64,000 nt of DNA, taken from Paenibacillus vini. GTDB taxonomy: Bacteria > Bacillota > Bacilli > Paenibacillales > Paenibacillaceae. The DNA lies in assembly GCF_018403325.1 (NCBI RefSeq), contig NZ_BOSL01000009.1, positions 1 through 64,000 on the forward strand, read 5' to 3'. Position 1 is the first letter of the stretch; the number at the start of each line of letters is the position of its first letter. Under the pieces are notes generated by a model. That model did not search any database and was not told the origin of the DNA. It worked only from the letters and a program-made list of their open reading frames with translations. Both the position numbers and the translations under genes were made by a program. Shown piece by piece: positions 53,941-62,709 of this stretch.

Positions 53941-54945
53941 TTATTCGTAATTGAGCGGAACGAGTTCATTGCGAAATTGCTCCAGTGATTCCGTGAGTTT
54001 GTATTTGTTCTTTGCTGCTTCATCCATGAAGGCCTTCAGCTCATCCAACAGCGGACTAGATCCGGAAGCGGCTTCTTTAAGCGCCGATTCGTAAGCTTTT
54101 TGAGCGTCCGGTTCCATTTGTTTATTGTCGTACCCGAATAACGGGGTATTGTTCGCACCGTAAAATACGGTCGTCGTGTAATTGATAAGCATGGCCTTCA
54201 CTTCTTTAATTCGCTTGGAGTCCGGGTATTGCTTGGTGAAGTTTTCGGCGGCAAGTGCCCGGGTCAGGAGTTCATCCCAACCGATGACAAGCGCGGCGTC
54301 CCGAAGCGAACGCTCTCCGGATTCCTTCGCCTTTAACTGCAAATAATCCTTTACATCTCCGGTGGCTTTGTTGGCGTACGCCGCGGCTACTCTGTAATCG
54401 GGATCCGGATTGAACATGCCTTCGGTCGGATCAAGCTGGTAGCCGCTGTTCTTGGTCTCCGTAAACAGGGCCTTCAGTTTTTCGTCAGTTGCCTTGCCGA
54501 TCAATTCGTCCAAAGAATCGCCGATCTCGAATATTTTTCCAATCCTCTCCTGAGTATCCCCTTCGTAAAAACGGTCCGCGAGGCCTCCCAGCGCCGCAAT
54601 CTGGGCATCTTCCACCGACAACAACAGATGGGAAACCCGCTCAGGGGTTAAGCTGTTCACATGCTTTTCAATAAACTCGAAAGCTTCCGGAAGCTTGTTG
54701 CCTTCTTGTTGGAGCAAGGCGTCAAATTCGGCGACCAATTGATCCTGCGCCGCTTCCGATTCCTCCCCGGCAGCACCGTTATTTCCTGCTTTGTCGGAAT
54801 TGTCGTTTGGAGCGGATGGGGTGTTTTCTTGAAGCGTATTTGTGTCGTTGTTTTTTGTTTCCGATTTATCCCCGCATGCACTGAGGGTAAGCGCGGCGGA
54901 GAGAATCAAGGCCGCAATGAGCTTGCTTTTTTTCAAGTTGGTCAT
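53941..54945 (-). CDS. Lipoprotein of unknown function
   Basis: A 334-residue exported lipoprotein: lipobox LSAC with Cys24, an Asn/Ser/Glu-rich linker (about 25-70), then a mostly helical, acidic domain with no family I recognise. The start ATG 54945 has AAGGAGGAG about 9 bases upstream. It stands alone, convergent with the glucanase gene and divergent from metN. No terminator of its own is clear. Confidence 0.75.
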   Translation of the reverse strand: MTNLKKSKLIAALILSAALTLSACGDKSETKNNDTNTLQENTPSAPNDNSDKAGNNGAAGEESEAAQDQLVAEFDALLQQEGNKLPEAFEFIEKHVNSLTPERVSHLLLSVEDAQIAALGGLADRFYEGDTQERIGKIFEIGDSLDELIGKATDEKLKALFTETKNSGYQLDPTEGMFNPDPDYRVAAAYANKATGDVKDYLQLKAKESGERSLRDAALVIGWDELLTRALAAENFTKQYPDSKRIKEVKAMLINYTTTVFYGANNTPLFGYDNKQMEPDAQKAYESALKEAASGSSPLLDELKAFMDEAAKNKYKLTESLEQFRNELVPLNYE

Positions 54946-55054
54946 GTTGAAATTCTCCTCCTTGGGTGTTGGTTTCTTAAGTATTCTTTAAACGCATTAC
55001 GGATAATAAATGTTTCAAAGTTTATTTTATATATGAAAATATAGCTCACTATTA

Positions 55055-55083
55055 GTGACACAGAAACTATAATGAACTATAAT
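55055..55083 (+). promoter_or_regulatory. Promoter of the metNIQ operon
   Basis: A -35 box GTGACA (55055-55060) and a -10 box TATAAT (55078-55083) lie 17 bp apart, about 79 bases before the metN start. No SAM riboswitch or T-box is visible in the short leader, although these often control met transport genes in Firmicutes. Confidence 0.6.
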
Positions 55084-55161
55084 CAAAAGGAATTATTCGT
55101 TATAACAGTTTTAAAAATTAATAATACAATTATCTCTGGAAAATGTGGTGAGGTGTATTGC

Positions 55162-55923
55162 ATGATTTCGCTTCATGAAGTCAGTAAAAGCTACAGTTCC
55201 GGCGAGGGGATCTTTAAAGCCGTCGAATCGGTTTCCCTTACGATCCGTGAAGGAAGTATTCACGGAATTATCGGCCCCAGCGGTGCGGGCAAATCGACGC
55301 TGCTGCGCATGATGAATGTGCTCGAGCCTCCCGACAGCGGAAAAGTAATTGTCGGCGGACAGGACCTGACCCGGCTTCCGGAAAGTCAGTTAAGGGTGGC
55401 TAGACGATCCATGGGCATGGTATTCCAGCAGTTTCATCTGCTCCATAACCGGACAGTAAGCGGAAATGTTGCCGTCCCGCTGGAACTTGCCGGGATGAGC
55501 AAGCGGCAGCGGAAAGAACGGGTAGAGGAATGTCTGCAATTTGTCGGTTTGCAGGATAAGGCGAAGCAGTACCCGGCCCGACTCAGCGGCGGACAGAAGC
55601 AGCGTGTAGCGATTGCCAGAGCGCTCGCCCATCGTCCCGCCGTGCTGCTTTGCGATGAACCGACCTCTTCCCTGGATTCCGTCACGACAGGAGAAATTCT
55701 GAATGTTCTGAGACACATCAATGAAACGCTGGGGGTAACCGTTGTTATCGTCACCCACGAAATGGATGTCGTGAAAGAGATCTGCCATGAGGTGTCGGTA
55801 GTGGAGCAAGGGCGGCTAACGGACGGCTTCGCGCTGGAGGAGCGTACCGCAAGGAATGTCCCACGCCATAAGCCGTCCTACCGGGAGTTGTTGCTTGGGA
55901 AGGCAGGGGTGTCTGATGTTTGA
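55162..55923 (+). CDS. metN: Methionine ABC transporter ATPase
   Basis: A 253-residue ATPase: Walker A GPSGAGKSTLLR, signature LSGGQKQRVAIARAL, Walker B AVLLCDEPTSSLD and H-loop VTHEMD. It lacks the C-terminal NIL/ACT regulatory domain that makes typical MetN about 340 residues, so inhibition by methionine through that domain is not expected. ATG 55162 follows GGTGAGGTG; upstream in-frame codons have no site. It overlaps metI by 8 bases. Confidence 0.88.
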   Translation: MISLHEVSKSYSSGEGIFKAVESVSLTIREGSIHGIIGPSGAGKSTLLRMMNVLEPPDSGKVIVGGQDLTRLPESQLRVARRSMGMVFQQFHLLHNRTVSGNVAVPLELAGMSKRQRKERVEECLQFVGLQDKAKQYPARLSGGQKQRVAIARALAHRPAVLLCDEPTSSLDSVTTGEILNVLRHINETLGVTVVIVTHEMDVVKEICHEVSVVEQGRLTDGFALEERTARNVPRHKPSYRELLLGKAGVSDV

Positions 55924-56596
55924 CTTTTCCTTGATGCTTGAGAAGTTCATGGACTTTCGAATCCAGATTGCCGAGGCGGTCGGTGAAACGTTTCTTATGG
56001 TCGGAATCTCGGTCATGGCGGCCATATTGCTGGGACTTCCGCTGGGAACCATGCTGTATCTTACCGCCAAAGGCCAGCTCCGCGAAAACGCGACCTGGTC
56101 CATGATTCTCAATGGGTTCGTGAACATCGTTCGGTCGTTTCCGTTTCTGCTGCTTGTCGTTTTTATGATTCCCTTCACCAGATTCCTGGTGGGAACAGCG
56201 ATCGGGACGATTGCAGCCTCCGTGCCCTTGGCAATCGTGTCGATTGCAATTTATGCGAGGCAGGTGGAGCAGTCGCTGTTTGAGGTCCCTCGCGGGGTAG
56301 TGGAAGCCGCTCAATCGATGGGAGCCTCGAAGCTGAAGATCGTTTATAAATTTCTCTACGTCGAAGCCCGTTCCGGCCTGGTGCTGGGACTCACAACATC
56401 GACTATCAGCTTTATTTCATACTCGACGGTGATGGGCGTTGTGGGCGGAGGAGGAGTCGGCGATTTTGCCATCAGGTACGGGTATCAGCGATTTGAGACA
56501 GAACTGATGGCGGCGGTCATCGTGCTGATGATCGTTCTGGTTCAATTGATCCAGTTTACCGGCAGCCTGATTTCGAGATGGCTGGATAAAAGATAA
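55916..56596 (+). CDS. metI: Methionine ABC transporter permease
   Basis: A 226-residue permease with five helices and the EAA loop EVPRGVVEAAQSMGASKLKIVYKFLYVEA (about 124-152). GTSVMGVVGGGGVGDFAIRYGYQRF-type MetI sequence follows near 185-205. It overlaps metN (ATG 55916, metN stop 55921-55923), with AGGGG upstream. Confidence 0.9.
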   Translation: MFDFSLMLEKFMDFRIQIAEAVGETFLMVGISVMAAILLGLPLGTMLYLTAKGQLRENATWSMILNGFVNIVRSFPFLLLVVFMIPFTRFLVGTAIGTIAASVPLAIVSIAIYARQVEQSLFEVPRGVVEAAQSMGASKLKIVYKFLYVEARSGLVLGLTTSTISFISYSTVMGVVGGGGVGDFAIRYGYQRFETELMAAVIVLMIVLVQLIQFTGSLISRWLDKR

Positions 56597-56642
56597 ATGG
56601 TAAAAGACAAAAGATAACTAAACCATTGGAAGGATGTTGGAG

Positions 56643-57512
56643 ATGCTGAAAATGAACAAAAAGTGGATGTTAGGACTGTTAGTTCTGGTAATGGTAGCCG
56701 TAGCCGGTTGCGGTAACGGAAATACCAAGGGGGCGGGGAACGCAGAGCAAAACGGCGACACCTCTACGGCTCAAAAAGGGGACGGCAAGGAGGTAACGTT
56801 GAAGGTAGCTACGCTGATCCCGCCGATGACGGATATTCTGGAATTGGTGAAGCCGCTCCTGAAAGAGGATGGCATCAATTTGGAGCTGGTGGTGCTTTCC
56901 GACAATGTTCAGCCGAACGACGCGCTTGCAAACAAGGAAGTGGACGCGAACTTTTTTCAACATGTGCCTTATATGAATCAATATAATGAAAGCACGAACA
57001 GCGAGCTTGTAGCGGTACAGCCTGTCTATCATGCGGTCTACGGTGCATACTCGAAACGCTATAAGAAGATGGAGGAACTTCCTGAAGGAGCTACGATCGT
57101 CATTGCGAATGATGCGACCAACGCCGGACGCTCGCTCGTCATGTTGGAGAAGGCCGGTATCATCAAGTTAAAAGAAGGCGTGGGAATTAACGCTACCGTT
57201 GCCGATATTACTGAAAATCCGAAAAAATATAAATTCGAGGAAGTGGATCTGTTGATGCTGGCCCGGATGCTTGATGACGCCGATATGGTGCTGATGACTC
57301 CGGCCTATGCGAGTCCGATCGGCCTGACGCCTAAAAAGGATGCATTGCTGGTCGAAACGACGGAATCGGAATTTGCGATTACGATGGTTGCCCGTGCGGA
57401 CAATAAAGATTCCGAGCCGATCAAGAAGTTGGCGGAGCGCTTGTCCGGTCCTGAGGTGAAACAGTTCCTGGAATCACAATACAGTGAAATCGCCATTCCG
57501 GCATTTGAATAA
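56643..57512 (+). CDS. metQ: MetQ/NlpA-family binding lipoprotein
   Basis: A 289-residue lipoprotein (VAGC lipobox, Cys23 with this start). The NlpA fold shows VTLKVATLIPPMTDILELVKPLLKEDG, DNVQPNDALANKEVDANFFQHVPYM and VIANDATNAGRSLVMLEKAGII. Three in-frame ATGs (56634, 56643, 56652) are possible; 56643 lies 9 bases after GGAAGG. It completes metNIQ. Methionine is the likely ligand; other short amino acids or dipeptides are known for the family. Confidence 0.88.
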   Translation: MLKMNKKWMLGLLVLVMVAVAGCGNGNTKGAGNAEQNGDTSTAQKGDGKEVTLKVATLIPPMTDILELVKPLLKEDGINLELVVLSDNVQPNDALANKEVDANFFQHVPYMNQYNESTNSELVAVQPVYHAVYGAYSKRYKKMEELPEGATIVIANDATNAGRSLVMLEKAGIIKLKEGVGINATVADITENPKKYKFEEVDLLMLARMLDDADMVLMTPAYASPIGLTPKKDALLVETTESEFAITMVARADNKDSEPIKKLAERLSGPEVKQFLESQYSEIAIPAFE

Positions 57513-57540
57513 ACCAGCTCACTTTCAAAAAAATAGTGGG

Positions 57541-57568
57541 TTACAAAAATAAATTATAATGCTATAAT
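57541..57568 (+). promoter_or_regulatory. Candidate promoter upstream of the FMN riboswitch
   Basis: TTACAA (57541-57546) and TATAAT (57563-57568) are 16 bp apart, about 135 bases before the aptamer. A closer pair, TTGAAA (57672-57677) and TACAAT (57693-57698), has only a 15-bp spacer but would start transcription right at the aptamer. Confidence 0.4.
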
Positions 57569-57703
57569 GGTTGCAAATAAGGGTTATTTTCATAAAATAA
57601 GTCATATATATTTTCAATGTGATGATTGTTACAGAGAATGAGGATATGGTGCAGTAATATGAAGGCAACCTTTGAAATTTAAAAAATAAAAATACAATGA
57701 ATA

Positions 57704-57855
57704 TGGATCTTCGGGGTAAGGTGAAATTCCTGACCGGCGGTGATAGCTATTTTGAACGATAGCTTTAGCCCGCGACTCGCTATTCCTTTTGGAACGGCGA
57801 CTGACTTGGTGAAATTCCAAGGCCGACGGTAAAGTCCGGATGGGAGAAGATCATT
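57704..57855 (+). ncRNA. FMN riboswitch (RFN element)
   Basis: All RFN landmarks are present: ATCTTCGGGG at the 5' end, AAGGTGAAATTCC, GACCGGCGGTGATAGC, AGCCCGCGA, TTGGTGAAATTCCAA, GCCGACGGTAAAGTCCGG and closing GATGGGAGAAGAT (57839-57851). It precedes a terminator and an EamA transporter gene. The aptamer binds FMN, and with the terminator below should switch transcription off when FMN is plentiful. Confidence 0.96.
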
Positions 57856-57901
57856 AATGAGCATGCGGCATAGAATATGCATTCCGCAAGCTTATTTGAT
57901 C

Positions 57902-57944
57902 AGCCCCCGTTTATGTTGACCTATGTCAATTGGCGGGGGCTTTC
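57902..57944 (+). terminator. Terminator of the FMN riboswitch expression platform
   Basis: AGCCCCCG (57902-57909) pairs with CGGGGGCT (57934-57941), with an inner TTGAC/GTCAA stem and TTTCT after it. It lies between the aptamer and the transporter gene. Confidence 0.85.
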
Positions 57945-57979
57945 TGCGTAGACCCCATATTCGAGAAGGAGTCGGGAAT

Positions 57980-58945
57980 ATGGAAAATGCATCAAGTGTA
58001 AGGGTACAAGTCAAGCCGCTCGCTAAGGCGCAAGGGACCTCTGCAAAAAGCGGGTTCTGGCTGGTCGTATTGGGGGCCGCTCTTTGGGGCGTTGACCCGT
58101 TGTTCCGTCTTATTTTGCTCAAATCGATTACTTCGGCCCAGCTGGTCCTGCTGGAGCACATATTGATTGCACTGGTGGTAGCTCCGATCTTGTGGAAAAA
58201 CCGCCGCGAACTTCTCGGCGTCGGCTGGAAGCAAGTTGGGGCGCTGCTCTTTATATCATGGGGCGGTTCCGCGATCGCCACAATCCTGTTCACGATGGGG
58301 CTGGCGAACGGAAATGTCAATGCGGTTCTGCTGCTTCAGAAGCTTCAGCCTCTGTTCGCCATCATCATGGCCAGATTTTTGCTTAAGGAATCCCTGCCGC
58401 GTCATTTCTCGCTGTTATTCATTTTGGCGCTGGGCGGCACCTACTTGCTGACCTTCGGCTTCTCCATCCCGTTTGGACACTGGAACGATTTTATCCAGGT
58501 CGGAAGCTTGTTATCGATGGGCGCTGCGGCGCTCTGGGGCGGATCGACGGTTATGGGGCGCTTGATGGTCGGACAGATGAAATACGAAACGGTTACGTCG
58601 CTTCGCTTCATATTGGCTCTGCCGCTCTTGCTTGTTGTGACATGGAATGAAGGAGCTGCCTGGCATTTGCCGGGGAGCGCATCCGGAATTACGGCCTTTT
58701 CCTTGAATCTGCTCGGGCAGGCGCTTTTACCGGGATTGCTCAGCCTCTTGGTTTACTATAAAGGATTAACAACAACCAAAGCATCCGTAGCTACGCTGGC
58801 CGAACTCAGCTTTCCGATGGTGGGCGTGCTTCTTAACTGGATCGCTTTTCAACAAATCATCACCCTGGCCCAAGCGGTTGGATTCATTCTCATCTGGGCG
58901 GCATTATTCGCCATTTCCAGACAAAATAATTCTTCACCGGCATAA
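57980..58945 (+). CDS. EamA-family transporter under FMN riboswitch control, probable riboflavin importer
   Basis: A 321-residue DMT-superfamily protein with about ten helices (two EamA halves, about 25-160 and 170-315). Sequence alone gives no substrate, but its only visible control is the FMN riboswitch. Riboflavin importers of this superfamily are known (RibN, ImpX), so riboflavin or FMN is the best guess. ATG 57980 follows GAAGGAG at 8 bases; an ATG further upstream would fall inside the terminator. It is followed by a terminator and so is monocistronic. Confidence 0.82.
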   Translation: MENASSVRVQVKPLAKAQGTSAKSGFWLVVLGAALWGVDPLFRLILLKSITSAQLVLLEHILIALVVAPILWKNRRELLGVGWKQVGALLFISWGGSAIATILFTMGLANGNVNAVLLLQKLQPLFAIIMARFLLKESLPRHFSLLFILALGGTYLLTFGFSIPFGHWNDFIQVGSLLSMGAAALWGGSTVMGRLMVGQMKYETVTSLRFILALPLLLVVTWNEGAAWHLPGSASGITAFSLNLLGQALLPGLLSLLVYYKGLTTTKASVATLAELSFPMVGVLLNWIAFQQIITLAQAVGFILIWAALFAISRQNNSSPA

Positions 58946-58966
58946 TGGGAATCATATAAGGTTAAG

Positions 58967-59007
58967 CAAGGCTTTCGACAGGAAAATTGTCGGAAGTCTT
59001 GTTTTTT
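58967..59007 (+). terminator. Rho-independent terminator after EamA gene
   Basis: CAAGGCTTTCGACA (58967-58980) pairs with TGTCGGAAGTCTTG (58988-59001), followed by six T. Confidence 0.85.
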
Positions 59008-59109
59008 ATTTATACTGGTTATTAAAAAGAAGGACTTTTCCTGTATTATAGCGAAAGGTTTGGGTATTATTTCCGTTTTATTTGCATAAACTTCCGACTT
59101 GGATAAGAA

Positions 59110-60333
59110 ATGGATGATCTGAACATTATGCCTTTAAATTTAGACATGAAAACCGTGTTCATTTTGCTTGCTCTTGGTCATTTATTTACGGTAGTGCTCA
59201 TAACCGCATATAGGCACAGGCAGCCGAGAGATACGGCGGTGAACACCTTTTATGCGGCGAAATGGTTCCAAGCGGCCACATGGGGAATTCTCGCTATTCC
59301 GGTACTCGGCTCTCAAATGCTTTTTATTTCACTGGCCAATTCGATTTTTCTGCTCGGTACAGCTTTAGAGACGATGGCGCTGCTGAAAGTAACGGGCGGA
59401 TTCGGCAAAAGGTCCGGACGGTATTATTTGATCCTTACTTTGATATCCATTCTGAGCTATAATTTCGTGGTTCTGTTTTACAATACGGAAGGTCTGCGGA
59501 TTTCGATCGTTTCGGTGGCGTCAGCGGCGTTCCTCTACCCGCCCGTTTACCGAATGATCACTTCGCCGGAGCGATCGTCCCTAAGCATTCTCATCGGTTA
59601 TATATATCTTCTCATGACCGTCGGACTGCTTGTCCGAACCGGCATGTCCTGGTTTTCCGTCGAAGCGGTGACGATGTTTGAACCGAACTTTTATCAAAGC
59701 TTGTCGTTTCTGTCCTTGTATCTCATTATGACCCTGGGAAATGCGGGGTTTGTTCTGCTGTCCAAAGAAAGATCCGACAGGGAATTGCTTAAGCTGGCCA
59801 GTTACGATGATTTAACGGGAGCGTTGAACCGTAGAACGTTTATTTTGGAAGCGAAGCGGAATTTATCCCTATATGAGAAAAAACAAATGCCCGTATCCTT
59901 CATCCTGCTGGATCTTGACGATTTCAAAACGATCAATGATACATACGGCCATGATATAGGCGACGAAGTGTTAAGGGATTTTTCGGATAAAATGCGAGGC
60001 CAACTAAAGGAAGCCGATTTATTCGGGAGATACGGTGGCGACGAGTTCGCCATTCTGCTGCCGGGAGCGGATGAGCTGAAATCCGATGAGGTGGCGGAAT
60101 CGTTGAAGCTTTCGGTGGAACAGGCCTCTTGCGGGGGCCGGCCATTCGAATACTCCATCAGCATAGGAATCATTACCGTGATGCCAGGGCCGGAGGTGCC
60201 GCTGGAAAGGCTGTATCAATCAAGTGACAAGGCGTTATACAAGGCCAAACAGGCAGGAAGAAACCGCGTGGCTCGCACCCGGCTTGAAGCTGAAGAAAAC
60301 CAGAAGGGTACGGAAGAGTGGGCAAAACGATAA
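59110..60333 (+). CDS. Membrane-bound diguanylate cyclase (GGDEF)
   Basis: A 407-residue protein with about seven N-terminal helices (about 10-220) and a C-terminal GGDEF domain (about 230-395). The signature GRYGGDEFAILLPGAD is intact, as is DLDDFKTINDTYGHDIGDEVL, so it should make cyclic di-GMP from GTP. The product-inhibition RxxD site is altered: KEAD stands in its place (Lys for Arg). The membrane part probably senses an unknown signal. ATG 59110 follows GGATAAGAA. Confidence 0.9.
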   Translation: MDDLNIMPLNLDMKTVFILLALGHLFTVVLITAYRHRQPRDTAVNTFYAAKWFQAATWGILAIPVLGSQMLFISLANSIFLLGTALETMALLKVTGGFGKRSGRYYLILTLISILSYNFVVLFYNTEGLRISIVSVASAAFLYPPVYRMITSPERSSLSILIGYIYLLMTVGLLVRTGMSWFSVEAVTMFEPNFYQSLSFLSLYLIMTLGNAGFVLLSKERSDRELLKLASYDDLTGALNRRTFILEAKRNLSLYEKKQMPVSFILLDLDDFKTINDTYGHDIGDEVLRDFSDKMRGQLKEADLFGRYGGDEFAILLPGADELKSDEVAESLKLSVEQASCGGRPFEYSISIGIITVMPGPEVPLERLYQSSDKALYKAKQAGRNRVARTRLEAEENQKGTEEWAKR

Positions 60334-60342
60334 ACCATAAGC

Positions 60343-60390
60343 AGGGACCGGTCCAGTCATTGTGATGACTGGGGATCCGGTCCCTTTTTT
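60343..60390. terminator. Terminator between convergent GGDEF and GH52 genes
   Basis: AGGGACCGG (60343-60351) pairs with CCGGTCCCT (60377-60385), with an inner CCAGTCAT/ATGACTGG hairpin and six T at the end. It serves the GGDEF gene and perhaps both genes. Confidence 0.88.
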
Positions 60391-60428
60391 ATAGTTATTT
60401 CATATTCATTTCTATAGTTGATAGTCCG

Positions 60429-62564
60429 TTAATGACCCGGTTGTTCATCCAGCCATAGAATGGCGGTTACACCGCGGGGATAATACCGGCTGCCGCAGAT
60501 AACTCCGGCGAGCATCTGGTCGCTCCAGCTCCAATAAGCGTTCGAATCGGATGTCAGCCATGCGGCATGAGCGGCATCGGCGGCTGCCCCTTGCTCATCC
60601 CAAGGGAGTCCCAGAATGTGGCGGGCGATGAACTGGCACAGATAGATTTTGCTGAGCCAGGAATTGTTGCTGGTCGAGGACAGCTTCCAACCGCCGTCTT
60701 CGAACAGACAGCTGCCGGGAACCAGCACAGTCTGAAGATGCTGTTTCAGTGCGGCGATATAAGTCCCGAACCGCCCGTTTGCGTCAAGTGCTTCTTTGCA
60801 TCCTGTATATAGTGGAAACACAAGGCCTTCGATCGCCGGGATAATCCGGGAGTCGTTATTTTCCCCGATCACCGCAGGAATGTAGCCGCCCGGCAGCAGA
60901 TGCGCGGAGATCGTGCCGGCGCAGCGCTCGGCTTGTTCGCCGGCAAGCTTGGCGTGATCAAGACGCCCGGTTTCCAGAAATAGCTTCTCCATCGCAACAT
61001 AAGCCGCCCAGCTTTTGCCCGCCAAATAAATGTTGTTACGGGCTTGGCCGAGCGAGACGTCCAGGCTGTCGTAGGTCGTAATTTCCGCGCCGCCCATCGT
61101 CCGGGAGCTGTCCAGCCCCATAATACCGCTGCGCTGCGCCGGGTCCGGATGGTCCCGGTTGACCATGCTGTCCAGACATTGCTCGAAAATACCCAAATTG
61201 CGGTCCAACCATTCTTTATCCCCGGTTTGTTCCACATAGACGGAGGCGCACAGCACCCAGTTGACCAGCTGCTCATGAGTCATATGGGAGAAGCAATCCT
61301 TAATCGCATGCAATTCATAGGACGAATAGCCGGGACGCGAAAAAGAATTGGCCACTCCCATATCATGCGTGAAGCTGATGCCGCCGGGATAAATGGCGTC
61401 GTCGCCCGGAAGGGAGACGGTGTCCTCATAGCTGTAACGGTTCACGAAGAGATCGAGCTCGTTTTTAACCGTCCACGGATTCATTTTCAGTTCATAAAAC
61501 AGCTGATCCACCGTCAAATCGAACGTGTTCATCATCCGGTATTCGCCCTCATTGACGATCCACAGCGCCTTGCCCTGATGGTCCAGGAGCTCCGTCGAAC
61601 CGTAGTAGCTGCGGATGGCATGGGTCAGCATAAAACGCTGATCCTCATTCAGATGGGATGCTCCGGCGATTAATTCATCACTTCTGCGGGCCGACTCCAC
61701 TTTTTCCTCAAAATGCTCTAACGCATAGGCTGCCACTTCTTCGATGTTGGCGAAATAACGGGTGTAGTAATAGGAAGCATCCAGTCCTGTAGTCACGTAA
61801 CCGGCTCTATAGAAGCAAAGCGCAAAGCGGTAGGTGGCTTTTTCGCCTGCCGGCGTATCCATCAGCAGGGCGCCCACGGGTCCCAGTCCGAACCGCAGGT
61901 TCTCCTCCGTTTTAGGCTCGAGAATGGCTTCCATCGTGAAAAATCCGGCGCTCTTCACCCGTCTGTCGTTGGTCGCAATCGCGGTATGCCGGCCTTGACC
62001 GACGCCGACAATGTCTCCCCCGGTCGTATCTTCCAGTCGTCTGACGGAGGAATAAGGGTCGTTGCCCTGGAAACCGAAGAAGGCTTTGCGGTCAGACGTT
62101 CCGCGAGTGTTGTCGACCGTGATTTCCGCCAGTATGGCGGGCATCAGCGCGAAAGCCAATTCCTTATCGTCCGCGGAAGCCGGATCGGGAACGCTGCCGA
62201 AAGGCGAGTACAACCGGAAGGTCAAATCATCGGCCTGCCATTCGTCCGTGGCCGCGCCGAACCGGCGTGAAATGGACTCGCGGGGAAAAGGGAGGATCAA
62301 AGCGTCGTCTTGATTGCTGCCGTTATCATCGGCATCGTCGTGTTCCGAGGTATAACGGTCACGTTCGTCCTGGCCTTCCCCATAAAAAGGCAGGGCCCGA
62401 TACCGCTGCTGCCCCTCCTCCTGAAGCCCGATATATATATTCTGGTTTGGCGGGCTGCCAAGCTCCAGATCAAAACCTCCGCTCTTGCCCGGATAACCCA
62501 GCGTAAAGCTGGCAAAGGCTCCAACCGGGGAGTGGTGGGCGTTGAAAAAATTATTTTTACCCAT
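60429..62564 (-). CDS. GH52 beta-xylosidase
   Basis: A 711-residue glycoside hydrolase starting with the GH52 signature NAHHSPVGAFASFTLGYPGKSGG. Full family length, no signal peptide, so it acts in the cytoplasm on imported xylo-oligosaccharides. By alignment from memory with Geobacillus XynB2 (E335 nucleophile, D495 acid/base), the equivalents are E339 (NEGEYRMMN) and D499 (TYDSLD), both present with the same offset of 4. A cre-like box lies 23 bases upstream of the start. ATG 62564 has AGGAGG about 6 bases upstream. Divergent from an AraC regulator. Confidence 0.93.
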   Translation of the reverse strand: MGKNNFFNAHHSPVGAFASFTLGYPGKSGGFDLELGSPPNQNIYIGLQEEGQQRYRALPFYGEGQDERDRYTSEHDDADDNGSNQDDALILPFPRESISRRFGAATDEWQADDLTFRLYSPFGSVPDPASADDKELAFALMPAILAEITVDNTRGTSDRKAFFGFQGNDPYSSVRRLEDTTGGDIVGVGQGRHTAIATNDRRVKSAGFFTMEAILEPKTEENLRFGLGPVGALLMDTPAGEKATYRFALCFYRAGYVTTGLDASYYYTRYFANIEEVAAYALEHFEEKVESARRSDELIAGASHLNEDQRFMLTHAIRSYYGSTELLDHQGKALWIVNEGEYRMMNTFDLTVDQLFYELKMNPWTVKNELDLFVNRYSYEDTVSLPGDDAIYPGGISFTHDMGVANSFSRPGYSSYELHAIKDCFSHMTHEQLVNWVLCASVYVEQTGDKEWLDRNLGIFEQCLDSMVNRDHPDPAQRSGIMGLDSSRTMGGAEITTYDSLDVSLGQARNNIYLAGKSWAAYVAMEKLFLETGRLDHAKLAGEQAERCAGTISAHLLPGGYIPAVIGENNDSRIIPAIEGLVFPLYTGCKEALDANGRFGTYIAALKQHLQTVLVPGSCLFEDGGWKLSSTSNNSWLSKIYLCQFIARHILGLPWDEQGAAADAAHAAWLTSDSNAYWSWSDQMLAGVICGSRYYPRGVTAILWLDEQPGH

Positions 62565-62586
62565 CTTGATTACCTCCTGTTCTAAA

Positions 62587-62600
62587 TGTAAGCGTTATGA
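62587..62600. promoter_or_regulatory. Candidate cre site before the xylosidase gene
   Basis: TGTAAGCGTTATGA matches 13 of 14 consensus positions for CcpA binding. It lies 23 bases upstream of the GH52 start in the 145-bp divergent gap, compatible with glucose repression. Confidence 0.6.
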
Positions 62601-62709
62601 TAACTTGATTATATCAAGGGTAATTATGAAGTCCTATGTCCAAAGCGTTTATCAATTTATCCAAATCGTTCAGATTAATTAATTTATCGGATACAGGAGG
62701 GGCGGGATT

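Noticed and set aside
54946-55161. SAM riboswitch or T-box upstream of metNIQ
   Set aside because: None of the conserved landmarks are present in the leader, which is under 80 bases from the likely promoter.
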